The notes beneath the pieces were generated by a model. That model was not told the DNA's origin and searched no databases. It saw only the letters and a program-made list of their open reading frames with translations. From IMG/VR virus record IMGVR_UViG_3300050034_000098, positions 1 to 64,000 of that record: 64,000 bases of DNA, one strand, 5' to 3'. Each line of letters begins with the position of its first letter. The stretch's first letter is position 1. The DNA is from a virus. The position numbers were made by a program, and so were the translations under genes. Below, piece after piece: positions 40,296 through 48,184 of the stretch.

Positions 40296-40628
40296 ATGAA
40301 GTTTTTACAACGAGAAGAATATTTAAAATTACCTTGGATTAAACAAATAAATATGCTAACTTTTTTATATATGAGTAAATCAGAAATACCTTTTTATGTA
40401 AATAAGAAAATGAATAATTCTTTTTTTAAATTAAGGAAATTCTTTCAGACCAAACAAGAATATAAAAGCATTTATGTATTTTTATTGTCAACTGATAATG
40501 AATTTAAAAACTTGACAGAAATGTTTAAAGAGTGTAATATGTTCTATGAGAGGAAAAAATATAGTAGTAGCAAGGTTTCATCCGAATCATATAAGCCAAT
40601 TAGTTTAGAAGATGTATTGAATTTATAA
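40296..40628 (+). CDS. Hypothetical protein
   Basis: A protein of 110 aa, basic, helical, rich in Phe/Lys (MNNSFFKLRKFFQTKQEYKS). ATG after TTAGGAAGTGACTAA. No family recognised. Confidence 0.58.
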   Translation: MKFLQREEYLKLPWIKQINMLTFLYMSKSEIPFYVNKKMNNSFFKLRKFFQTKQEYKSIYVFLLSTDNEFKNLTEMFKECNMFYERKKYSSSKVSSESYKPISLEDVLNL

Positions 40629-40639
40629 GGAGTAAAATT

Positions 40640-40774
40640 ATGAGTTATAGAAAGAAGAGAGAATCAGGATTTGTTGAATATTTTGGAGCATTATTACTTA
40701 TATTAGTCTTAATTATTTGGGGATTATTGTATTTAGGAATTTATTTATTTACGCTGTTATTTAAATTATTTTAA
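40640..40774 (+). CDS. Small membrane protein
   Basis: A protein of 44 aa: basic start (SYRKKRES) and one long hydrophobic span (LLLILVLIIWGLLYLGIYLF). Good AAGGAGTAAAATT site. Confidence 0.55.
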   Translation: MSYRKKRESGFVEYFGALLLILVLIIWGLLYLGIYLFTLLFKLF

Positions 40775-40787
40775 AAGGAGAATAAAA

Positions 40788-40945
40788 ATGGAATTTAATA
40801 AATATATGCACGTAGAAAAATTTGGTAATGAAGAAGTAGAAGGGATTGAAATTGGTAAAAGAATAAGACTTCAAAGATTGATTTTAAATTATTAAATAAT
40901 TTTGTAATTAAGAAAATTAAAGAAACCAGAAAAGATTTATTTTAA
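40788..40945 (+). pseudogene. RNA ligase remnant with internal deletion
   Basis: The ATG at 40788 opens MEFNKYMHVEKFGNEEVEGI, the N-terminal pattern of phage RNA ligases before their K-x-DGTN site. Within a few residues it loses that pattern and stops at 40895. A different frame from about 40865 continues to 40945 as SKIDFKLLNNFVIKKIKETR, plausibly the old C-terminus. The catalytic Lys region is missing, so the gene is dead or makes only a 35-residue peptide. Confidence 0.55.
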
Positions 40946-40974
40946 ATATACAAAAATAGAAAAGAGGTGATTCT

Positions 40975-41394
40975 ATTCGAATTATTTTAATTATTTTATT
41001 AATGAATTTAGGTTTATCAAGTTTAAATCATGATGAAATAAGTTATCCGCAAATTAGTAAATGTATGGAAATTAGAATGCCAATTGAGGAAATTGAAGAG
41101 ATAGAAGAACCAATTACACCGTCAGATATACTTATTTACGTCAAGACGACTGCTTATAATGAATTTGATAGCAATACACCAGGAAATATTATGGCAAGCG
41201 GTAAACGAGTCTATGAAGGCTCTGTGGCTTATAATCAATTACCACTTGAAACTAAAATAGAAATAGATGGAATAACTTATGTAGTTGAAGACAGATGTGC
41301 ATATGACAACGTAATAGATATTTATATGAATACTATTGACAAGTGTAATGAATATGGTGTACAATATAAGAAAGTGAAAGTGAAGGAGAATTAA
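40975..41394 (+). CDS. 3D-domain (cell-wall lytic type) protein, ATT start
   Basis: A protein of 139 aa if started at the ATT at 40975, which stands 5 nt after AGAGGTG. This adds the signal-like MRIILIILLMNLGLSS; the first ATG (41002) has no ribosome site. The C-terminal half has the 3D fold pattern: TTAYNEF, NIMASGKRVYEGSVAYNQLP, then VVEDRCAYDNVIDIYM with its Asp set. Such domains cut or bind peptidoglycan. An exported wall-active protein in an early operon is unusual. It may modify the wall or block superinfection. Confidence 0.75.
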   Translation: MRIILIILLMNLGLSSLNHDEISYPQISKCMEIRMPIEEIEEIEEPITPSDILIYVKTTAYNEFDSNTPGNIMASGKRVYEGSVAYNQLPLETKIEIDGITYVVEDRCAYDNVIDIYMNTIDKCNEYGVQYKKVKVKEN

Positions 41395-41395
41395 T

Positions 41396-41638
41396 ATGAA
41401 TATAAGAAAAATATCAAAGAAAAATAGGGAAGTGGTAGTTGTATTATCTAGTACTGAATTAGTAAAGATTTGTAATGTATTTTATAATGCACAAGATGAA
41501 GATAAAAATGAATTATATTTCAAATTGTATGGGGAAATGATGGTAGCAAATAATATATGTCAGTATGGGCTTATAGATGATTTTTGTTTTAGTCGTGTTG
41601 TTGATTGTAGAAGCATTGAAAAATCAAAGAAAAAATAA
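41396..41638 (+). CDS. Small hypothetical protein
   Basis: A protein of 80 aa, basic start, beta strand (REVVVVLSSTELVKI) then helical, basic end. ATG after AAGGAGAATTAAT. Function unknown. Confidence 0.57.
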   Translation: MNIRKISKKNREVVVVLSSTELVKICNVFYNAQDEDKNELYFKLYGEMMVANNICQYGLIDDFCFSRVVDCRSIEKSKKK

Positions 41639-41666
41639 AATTAAACAGCTAAAAAGGAGAGATAAT

Positions 41667-41978
41667 ATGAAATTTAAAGAATTAGACGGATATATTAAAA
41701 ATATTGATAATGGTGTTGAATTAACAGATAAAGAACTTGAAGATTTTCAAGAATTCTCAATAACAGATTATGAAGGAGAACAACATAGATGGACACAAGA
41801 CGTTGAATCGATTATTCCATATAATAAAAGATTATTTAGATTAACTTGGTCACGAGGGCTAACGGAAATGTGCGAATCGTATTATTGCGACCAGCCAATT
41901 GAAGTTGAAAAGGTTATAACAACAAAAACTATTGAAGTTATTGAATACGTTCCAATTAAAAAGGAGGATAGCAAATGA
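41667..41978 (+). CDS. Hypothetical protein
   Basis: A protein of 103 aa. The ATG at 41667 follows AAAAGGAGAGATAAT. Acidic helix, then HRWTQDVESIIPYNKRLFRL and a Val/Ile-rich Pro end. No family recognised. Couples to the radical SAM gene. Confidence 0.6.
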   Translation: MKFKELDGYIKNIDNGVELTDKELEDFQEFSITDYEGEQHRWTQDVESIIPYNKRLFRLTWSRGLTEMCESYYCDQPIEVEKVITTKTIEVIEYVPIKKEDSK

Positions 41979-42826
41979 TGGATATAGAAAAGAATAGAAA
42001 TAGAGGTAATTATACATTTGCTAACATAAATCTTTTAGGAAAATGTAATGCAAATTGTTATTTTTGTCTAGGAAAAGATATACCAGAACTGTTAAATAAA
42101 CATAATCAAGAAAAGGTACATTGGTCTAAGTGGAATAATTTTGATAAGTTTTTAGATAGATGTAAGGTAGAGGGAATTAAAAAGCTTTATCTTACAGGAC
42201 AAAATACAGATGCGTTATGCTATAAATATTTTGATGAATTTGTCGACTATATTCAGTCTAGTGGTTTCGTACTTGGTATTCGTACAAATGGATATTTATT
42301 AAAAGATCATGTTAATGCTGTGAGAAAACTACAAGATGAAGTTGGATTGTCAGCACATTCTCTAAATCCTGAAACTAATTATAAAATAATGAAACGCAGA
42401 GATATTCTTGATTGGAAATCCATAATTCCATCAGTTAAGTCTAAAACAAATACAATTAGAGTTGCAACAGTTGTGAATCGCTATAACGCTGATGAATTTG
42501 AATCGGTTATGAAATATTTGTCAGAAATAGACGAAATTAAATATATTCAAGCAAGACGCATTTCTACAGATATTAGGAAAGATGAATTAATGCCAGATAT
42601 CGAAATTTATGAAAATGTTTATCAAAAAATGATTAGTAAGCATAAGATTTATGGAGATTTTTATGGAGCACAGTTGGTAAATATGTTTGGTAAGGAAGTT
42701 TGTTTTTGGAGAACTGTTGAAACAAGTGCAAATAGTTTAAATTATTTTACCGATGGTACTTGTTCTGATAACTACTTCGTTGTTGAAGGGTATTTAAAGA
42801 ACTACAAAAAGGAGGATAATAAATAA
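41975..42826 (+). CDS. Radical SAM enzyme
   Basis: A protein of 283 aa. CNANCYFC (Cys24, Cys28, Cys31) is the CxxxCxxC site for the [4Fe-4S] cluster that splits S-adenosylmethionine. KKLYLTGQNTDAL replaces the usual GGE-type SAM motif, and VLGIRTNGYLL, LSAHSLNP and IRVATVVN are the following barrel strands. Four further Cys lie outside the motif, three of them in the last 90 residues, but no clear second-cluster motif is seen. The nearest general resemblance is to MoaA-like enzymes. Substrate unknown. SD AAAGGAGGATAG precedes ATGATG. Neighbours give no pathway. Confidence 0.88.
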   Translation: MMDIEKNRNRGNYTFANINLLGKCNANCYFCLGKDIPELLNKHNQEKVHWSKWNNFDKFLDRCKVEGIKKLYLTGQNTDALCYKYFDEFVDYIQSSGFVLGIRTNGYLLKDHVNAVRKLQDEVGLSAHSLNPETNYKIMKRRDILDWKSIIPSVKSKTNTIRVATVVNRYNADEFESVMKYLSEIDEIKYIQARRISTDIRKDELMPDIEIYENVYQKMISKHKIYGDFYGAQLVNMFGKEVCFWRTVETSANSLNYFTDGTCSDNYFVVEGYLKNYKKEDNK

Positions 42827-43116
42827 TGGATGATAAAATAACAGAAGAATATATCGAATGGTTGCAGAATTTATTTAACTCAAGAGCAAATCAAATTGAA
42901 TTAACTCCAAAAAATAAAAGACCAGCCGCATCACCTCCAATGAATCCAACATATGTCTGTAGCTTTAAAGAAAAATGTGATAAAAAATTAAATGAATTAG
43001 GTCTTAGATTCACTTATGAATCAGATGAAAGAATTTTTATGAATTACCGTGATAAAGAAATTGCAGACACAATTGTAGTTTTAATGCGTGAAATTGAATT
43101 TTTAAAATATAAATGA
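42826..43116 (+). CDS. Hypothetical protein
   Basis: A protein of 96 aa overlapping the radical SAM stop by one base (TAATG). Helical ends, Pro-rich middle (KNKRPAASPPMNPTYVC). Co-translation suggests a partner role, not shown otherwise. Confidence 0.58.
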   Translation: MDDKITEEYIEWLQNLFNSRANQIELTPKNKRPAASPPMNPTYVCSFKEKCDKKLNELGLRFTYESDERIFMNYRDKEIADTIVVLMREIEFLKYK

Positions 43117-43128
43117 GGTGGTTAAATA

Positions 43129-43821
43129 ATGGAAATTGGAGATAAAGTAAAAGTTGTTGACGGATTTGAAGCATATACTAATTATAGTACTTTTGTAAAA
43201 GATAATATCCCAATGCTAATTGATTTTTATGAAAATGGCAATGTGCCAAAAGCAGACAATATTGTATATGAGATAATTGCAAGATGGGCATTAAAAGGTG
43301 GAAATAAATTTATATATGGTATTTACAATAATGAAATTAAAGTGCTTTATATTATTAGCGAGAATGGATTGAAACTTACAGACAAAGGAGATAATAAAAT
43401 GAAAATTGGAGATAAGGTAAAAGTAAAAAGTTGGGATGAATTATTGAAATCGGGTAAAGAAACGGAGGAAGGAAACATTTATTTTATTAGTGGTACTTTT
43501 TTAAATAATATGAGATATTATTGCGGATGTGAATGTACAGTTTCGGAAATGTGGGGTAATGGATTTTATTTAGACAAAGATAAAAGATATTGTTTTACAG
43601 AAGATATGATTGAAAATAATTCTAGTAAGATGATCGAAAAATATGTTATTTTAGATACGAGATCTGGAGAACTAGTAATAGAAGATAATAATCCTTATTT
43701 TTATTCATTAGAAGATGCTCAAGATTATGTTTTAGAATGCGAAGAAAGTCCACAATTATTAAATATTTTAGAGGTTTCAAAAGTGTTCGAATGTGAATTA
43801 AATTTTAAGGAGGTAAAATAA
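43129..43821 (+). CDS. Tandem fusion of small barrel-type proteins
   Basis: A protein of 230 aa with two copies of the same opening: MEIGDKVKVVDGFEA at residue 1 and MKIGDKVKVKSWDEL at residue 91. A third unit MIEKYVILDTRSGELV begins at about residue 168. The second copy still has AAAGGAGATAATAAA in front of its ATG (43399), so it was once, or still is, a separate start. The GDKVKV pattern suggests KOW/SH3-like barrels. Function unknown. Confidence 0.62.
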   Translation: MEIGDKVKVVDGFEAYTNYSTFVKDNIPMLIDFYENGNVPKADNIVYEIIARWALKGGNKFIYGIYNNEIKVLYIISENGLKLTDKGDNKMKIGDKVKVKSWDELLKSGKETEEGNIYFISGTFLNNMRYYCGCECTVSEMWGNGFYLDKDKRYCFTEDMIENNSSKMIEKYVILDTRSGELVIEDNNPYFYSLEDAQDYVLECEESPQLLNILEVSKVFECELNFKEVK

Positions 43822-44274
43822 ATGAGTAAAATATGGATTGTAGAATCATTTGACGGAGAAAGTAATTCTATTCTTGAGGTTTTTGATAATGAAAAAGAAG
43901 CAGAAAAGTATAAGATTTATAGTGAAATATTAGATGATGGTGGATATGATTCTTTTTATGTGACAAAATATGAAGTAGAAAGTAACTTTGAATATAATTT
44001 AAGTGATATTGTTTTTTATTATTCTGTTGACTTTTACGATAATGAAGATTCACGGATTGGTAAAAAATATGGTGAAATTATTTGGGTTAGTGCAGTTAAA
44101 TCAAGAGGTGAAGATAAAGAATATATAGAATATGACAAGGAATATGATGAATTTTATGCCGTCGTTGCCGTTCCATATAAAGAAAATGAAACAGATGATG
44201 GACGTGAAGAAATTGCTAAAGAAAAAGGATTAAAATTATTAAAAGAATGGAGTAAAAACAATGAGAACATTTGA
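43822..44274 (+). CDS. Hypothetical protein
   Basis: A protein of 150 aa beginning KIWIVESFDGESNSILEVFD, an opening shared by many small phage proteins of unknown role. Acidic, Tyr-rich. ATG after AAGGAGGTAAAATAA. Confidence 0.6.
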   Translation: MSKIWIVESFDGESNSILEVFDNEKEAEKYKIYSEILDDGGYDSFYVTKYEVESNFEYNLSDIVFYYSVDFYDNEDSRIGKKYGEIIWVSAVKSRGEDKEYIEYDKEYDEFYAVVAVPYKENETDDGREEIAKEKGLKLLKEWSKNNENI

Positions 44275-44464
44275 TTTTGACCAATCGGTTGAATATAATG
44301 ATTTAGTTAAAGAATATGATAAACTTGAAAGCCTAGTTATTTATATTACAAAAATGCAAGTCAACGGAGAAATTGATAGATTAGATACGCTATCGAGGGC
44401 AACATATCTTTTAGAAGAAAAAATGATGAATATTGGTAAACAAATTAATAAGATAAGGAAGTGA
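44261..44464 (+). CDS. Small helical protein
   Basis: A protein of 67 aa, helical and charged; overlaps the neighbours by 14 and 4 nt or less. Function unknown. Confidence 0.55.
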   Translation: MRTFDFDQSVEYNDLVKEYDKLESLVIYITKMQVNGEIDRLDTLSRATYLLEEKMMNIGKQINKIRK

Positions 44465-44472
44465 AACGACTG

Positions 44473-44670
44473 ATGAAGCGGTTTAAATATTTAAGAAAAT
44501 TATCTTTAGAAGATTTTGCAGATGTAATGCTATACGGATATGATTGTAAAAATTGTCCTGAATTTAGAGAATGTGGATGTAGTGATTATAAAGATGAAAG
44601 TATAGAAGGCTGTAAAAAACATGTTATTGATTGGTTAAATCAGGAGGTTAATAATGCTGATTGTAAATAA
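44473..44670 (+). CDS. Small Cys-knuckle protein
   Basis: A protein of 65 aa from the ATG at 44473, 8 nt after AAGGAAGTGA. A helical start leads to DCKNCPEFRECGC and GCKKHVIDWLNQ: the same Cys-x2-Cys-Pro plus basic helix plan as 39123 and 39866. Confidence 0.58.
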   Translation: MKRFKYLRKLSLEDFADVMLYGYDCKNCPEFRECGCSDYKDESIEGCKKHVIDWLNQEVNNADCK

Positions 44671-44914
44671 TTTAGAAAAATTAAGTAAATATGGATTTAC
44701 AAAAGGTCATTTTAATATTTATAAAAGAATACTATACGAGGATGAAGATTATGATGAAATTAGTTTATTAGTAAACAACCTAAATGATAGCAAGAGTAAT
44801 CAACTAATGCTATACTGTAATATTTATAGAGTAGAAAGTGGAGAGTTTGATATTCCAATTGCAATTGATATTATTTATGATATGATTAAGGACGGAGTTG
44901 TTAGTAAAATATGA
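44654..44914 (+). CDS. Small hypothetical protein
   Basis: A protein of 86 aa, acidic middle, alpha/beta. AGGAGGTTAATA precedes the ATG, inside the previous gene. No family recognised. Confidence 0.55.
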   Translation: MLIVNNLEKLSKYGFTKGHFNIYKRILYEDEDYDEISLLVNNLNDSKSNQLMLYCNIYRVESGEFDIPIAIDIIYDMIKDGVVSKI

Positions 44915-45111
44915 GAATGTTTAGATGCCCAGAATGTAATTTTAAAGGATGTGCAGAAGAATGGAATAATGAACAGTCTTTTGCAGTAAGACCGCATCCA
45001 ATACAAAGTGAAAATATGGTAGAATATCGCTATAGATGTCCAGCTTGTAGTGAAATAATTTCAGGCGAGGAAATTTGGGAGGTTACGGACGATGAAGGTA
45101 AAAGTAATTAA
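44911..45111 (+). CDS. Zinc-ribbon protein
   Basis: A protein of 66 aa with CPEC (residues 5-8) and CPAC (about 43-46), a classical four-Cys ribbon, and an acidic end. ATGA overlap with the gene before it. Confidence 0.62.
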   Translation: MRMFRCPECNFKGCAEEWNNEQSFAVRPHPIQSENMVEYRYRCPACSEIISGEEIWEVTDDEGKSN

Positions 45112-45541
45112 ATGTAAAAATAGTTATTATTGGTATAATAATATGGTTGGTAGAATTTTTGATGTAGAATTATCGACAGATAAATCAGGCTACAGTGTCA
45201 TTGATTGGAAAAAATATACTATTTCAGCTGATGAATGGAACGGGACTTGCGGACTTTATATCTCGGTAGAAGATACAATTAAATTAGACGAAAATAAAAC
45301 AGAAAATATGGAAACACAAAATTTATTATTAGAAATGTGCAATTTTAGTTTATTTGAAAGAACGGCAAACGAATATGTAAATAGATTACAAGAATATCCA
45401 AGTTTATTAAGAGAATTAAAACAATTAAAACAAAAGAATATGCTCCTGCTGGAGCGATTACATCAATGCAAGAAATCACATAGAGAAAATAAAGATAAAT
45501 TAATGGGTAAAATCTATAAAATATTAAGGAGAAATAAATAA
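45092..45541 (+). CDS. Hypothetical protein with small barrel and coiled coil
   Basis: A protein of 149 aa. The first 60 residues (VKVIKCKNSYYWYNNMVGRI) resemble the N-terminal part of the DUF3310 protein at 50911 (IKIVKCSGDYWYKDEIGKEY), so both carry the same small barrel. The rest is a long helix rich in Leu and Lys. Confidence 0.58.
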   Translation: MKVKVIKCKNSYYWYNNMVGRIFDVELSTDKSGYSVIDWKKYTISADEWNGTCGLYISVEDTIKLDENKTENMETQNLLLEMCNFSLFERTANEYVNRLQEYPSLLRELKQLKQKNMLLLERLHQCKKSHRENKDKLMGKIYKILRRNK

Positions 45542-45786
45542 TGTTTATTTGGAATAGTGATAAAACAGAATTAATTAATAGTGATAAAGTATCAAATTTT
45601 TATATTGGATTTACTCCAGCTAATAGAAATAAGATATTTGCAAGACAAGCTCCAATTAAGCCTGACACAACTAATAATTGTGATTATTATGAAGATGATT
45701 TAGTTAAAAAGTGTAAAGATTATAATGAAGCTAAGAAATACCTAGAACGAATTGGTATTTTATTACAAGCCGCAGATATTAGTTGA
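45541..45786 (+). CDS. Small hypothetical protein
   Basis: A protein of 81 aa opening FIWNSDKTELINSDKV, a small phage family pattern. ATG overlaps the previous stop (TAATG). Function unknown. Confidence 0.55.
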   Translation: MFIWNSDKTELINSDKVSNFYIGFTPANRNKIFARQAPIKPDTTNNCDYYEDDLVKKCKDYNEAKKYLERIGILLQAADIS

Positions 45787-45811
45787 ATTGAGTCACTTTT
45801 TGTACTATAAA
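45783..45811 (+). promoter_or_regulatory. Sigma-A type promoter before the primase
   Basis: TTGAAT (45783-45788), 17-bp spacer, TATAAA (45806-45811). Imperfect boxes but exact spacing, 13 nt before the primase start. Confidence 0.5.
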
Positions 45812-45823
45812 AGGAGATAAAAT

Positions 45824-46717
45824 ATGAGTATAGTCGATACTTTAAATAATAAAAGTTTAGTAGAATATATTGAGTCTGTAGAACATTTACAAATTGAACC
45901 ATTTGGGGATGGAACATATAGATGTGTTTGTCCACTTCATGAAGGTGCAGAAAATCCAACAAGTTTTACGGTTTTTGATGACAGTAATTATATTTGTTTT
46001 AGTTGTGGCTCAAATGGAAGATTAATTGATTATGTTATGGATAAAAACGATTTGTCATTTAAAGAAGCAATTGAAAAATTAGCAGAAGAATATGGATATG
46101 ACTTAAAAAGAGATGTAAAATATAAGACACAAATGGATCTGTCAGATGAAATTAATAGAGGCATGATTGAATTTGAAAAACATATTGATAAATGTTATAA
46201 GTACGTAAGTAATAGTCGAGGAATTTCTGATGAAATGATTAAAAAATATCATATTGGGTATTGGGAAAAGGGAAATGCCGTTGTAATTCCCCAATTTAAT
46301 ATGTATGGATTGCCCGTTGGCTTTTTATATAGGTTTTTGGATAGTGATGTTAAGTCAAAGTATAAGAACAGTAAAAATACAGAACTTTATGTAAAAGGAG
46401 AACATTTGTTTAATCTAAATAATATTAGAAAAACTCTTAAAGATAAGAAATGTTTATATTTATGTGAGGGAGCATTTGATGCTATTAGTTGTCAACAAAT
46501 GGGTTATCCAAGTCTTGCCTATTTTGGAATTAGCTTAACAAAAAATCATGTAAATCTTATTAAAGAAGTAACGCAAAGAATTGATTGCTTAGATATTATT
46601 TTAGTTCCTGATAATGATAATAAGGCTTCTAAGTTTATTCCAAAAGCAAGAGATTTATTTAACAAAATTTATCCAAACGCAAATTTATTAGTAGCAGATA
46701 TTGGTGATTTATTATGA
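45824..46717 (+). CDS. DNA primase, CHC2 zinc finger plus Toprim
   Basis: A protein of 297 aa, about half the length of DnaG and lacking its helicase-binding C-terminus. The zinc finger is CPLH (Cys36, His39) with CFSC (Cys58, Cys61). The Toprim catalytic acids are in YLCEGAFDAI (about residue 214) and ILVPDNDNK (about 262). It makes RNA primers for the phage polymerase. The stop overlaps the helicase start, so the two are coupled. Confidence 0.92.
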   Translation: MSIVDTLNNKSLVEYIESVEHLQIEPFGDGTYRCVCPLHEGAENPTSFTVFDDSNYICFSCGSNGRLIDYVMDKNDLSFKEAIEKLAEEYGYDLKRDVKYKTQMDLSDEINRGMIEFEKHIDKCYKYVSNSRGISDEMIKKYHIGYWEKGNAVVIPQFNMYGLPVGFLYRFLDSDVKSKYKNSKNTELYVKGEHLFNLNNIRKTLKDKKCLYLCEGAFDAISCQQMGYPSLAYFGISLTKNHVNLIKEVTQRIDCLDIILVPDNDNKASKFIPKARDLFNKIYPNANLLVADIGDLL

Positions 46718-47886
46718 AAGATATTAATGATTTATTACTTGCAGGTAGGAATATTTCAGAAGTTCCATTACAATCAATTGATTTATATGTTGCAAAAGAA
46801 ATATTAAAAGAGCATAAAACAAAATCAGCACAAGAAAAGGCAATTGAAAAATTTAGTAGAACAGTAACGAATCCATTAGTAAGATCTGATTTGGCAAGAA
46901 TGTTGGCTGACGAATGGAAACATGATATTGAAGATGTAAAAGAATTTCTTAAAATTAAAGACTCAAACAGCGTTGACGAATTACTAAAAGACGTGTATAC
47001 TATAGATAGTGGTTTAGATGGCTGGATTGATAATATGAATAATGGAGATAGAGGAAGTATCGGTTGGCAAGCAATTGATGATACTCTTGATGGAATTATT
47101 GATAAAGAAATTATTGTCCTAGCCGCTCCATCATCAAATGGTAAATCTGAATTAGCTATTGAAATTGCACTAAACTGGATTGTAAAAGAACAAAGAACCG
47201 TTGTATATTTTAGTTTAGAAATGTCTAAAGAAGCGTTAGCTGAAATCTTCGCAAGAAAAGTATTATCAATTGACCAATTTAGACTAAGACAAATGGTTAA
47301 AACAAAAGAGGGTAAAACTTTAGTCGAAACTGTTAAAGAAAAACTAAGTAAATATTTATTAATCATTGATAAATCAACTACTGATATGTTTAAGGTTGAG
47401 GAATATCTGAATGCAATTAATGTAAGTGGCAAGTATGGAAGAGTTAGCAGAGTCGTGTTCGATCATTTTCACTTAATACCCAATGTCCAAGATGTTGCAA
47501 TTGCAACGGAAAATGCAAATAAATGTAATGACATTGCAAAAAGATTTAATTGTGCTTTTTTATTATTAGCTCAATTTAGTAAAGTTTCAAGTGACTTTAT
47601 GAAACAAAAGAAATTTAGAGAATTTATGTTAAGTGACTTAAAAGGGGCAACAGCACTTGAACAAATTCTTCATACAGGAATAATTGTTTGGAGGGATTAT
47701 AAAGTAAGATATGATTTAGATCCAATTGAAAGGGAATCAAGGAAGTATTTTACAAGAATTAAAATTGACAAACACAGACGAGGAATTAAAAAGGGAATTT
47801 ACTTTACACTAAAATATGATAAAGAAACAACAAGAATGATTGATATAACAGGGCATGAAGAAGAAAATTTAAATTATGAGGAGTAA
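46714..47886 (+). CDS. dnaB: Replicative helicase, DnaB type
   Basis: A protein of 390 aa. Walker A is APSSNGKSE (about residues 137-145), preceded by GSIGWQAIDDTLDGIIDKEI, typical of DnaB C-terminal domains. Next come YFSLEMSKE (H1a region) and Walker B VVFDHFHLI (Asp250), and further on the sensor-like LLLAQFSK. The first 95 residues replace the usual N-domain and are short. A hexameric 5'-3' helicase; works with the primase encoded before it and DnaE. The role in loading at the 35.7-kb origin is inferred. Confidence 0.93.
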   Translation: MKDINDLLLAGRNISEVPLQSIDLYVAKEILKEHKTKSAQEKAIEKFSRTVTNPLVRSDLARMLADEWKHDIEDVKEFLKIKDSNSVDELLKDVYTIDSGLDGWIDNMNNGDRGSIGWQAIDDTLDGIIDKEIIVLAAPSSNGKSELAIEIALNWIVKEQRTVVYFSLEMSKEALAEIFARKVLSIDQFRLRQMVKTKEGKTLVETVKEKLSKYLLIIDKSTTDMFKVEEYLNAINVSGKYGRVSRVVFDHFHLIPNVQDVAIATENANKCNDIAKRFNCAFLLLAQFSKVSSDFMKQKKFREFMLSDLKGATALEQILHTGIIVWRDYKVRYDLDPIERESRKYFTRIKIDKHRRGIKKGIYFTLKYDKETTRMIDITGHEEENLNYEE

Positions 47887-47890
47887 ATAA

Positions 47891-48181
47891 ATGAATAAAC
47901 GCGAATCTAAAATATTAAAAAATACTCTATTAGAGGAAGTTGCTAAATTTAAATTAAATGTTTGTCTTGTATCTAATTTTGCAGGAGATAAGGACAACCC
48001 AAAATTAATCTATTATAGAAGTAAAATGGAAGAAGCAAGAGGCAAATACCATGTTTTACAACAACTAATGTTAGACTTCGGGTTTAAAGAATCTGAAATA
48101 AGAATTCTTGTAGATAAAGGACTTACAAAAGGTATTGAATGGTTTAATGTGGCAACAAATATACAATTGAGGAGTGAATAG
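47891..48181 (+). CDS. Hypothetical helical protein
   Basis: A protein of 96 aa, basic, helical, 4 nt after the helicase stop with GAGGAGTAAATA before its ATG. Could be a helicase accessory; no motif. Confidence 0.58.
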   Translation: MNKRESKILKNTLLEEVAKFKLNVCLVSNFAGDKDNPKLIYYRSKMEEARGKYHVLQQLMLDFGFKESEIRILVDKGLTKGIEWFNVATNIQLRSE

Positions 48182-48184
48182 TAA

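Noticed and set aside
41336-41365. Promoter TTGACA...TACAAT inside the 3D-domain gene
   Set aside because: 18-bp spacer and a weak -10 within conserved coding sequence; not better than chance in AT-rich DNA.
46659-47432. Long leftward frame (257 codons) opposite the DnaB gene
   Set aside because: Ser/Leu-rich antisense shadow of a conserved helicase frame, with no ribosome site or promoter.
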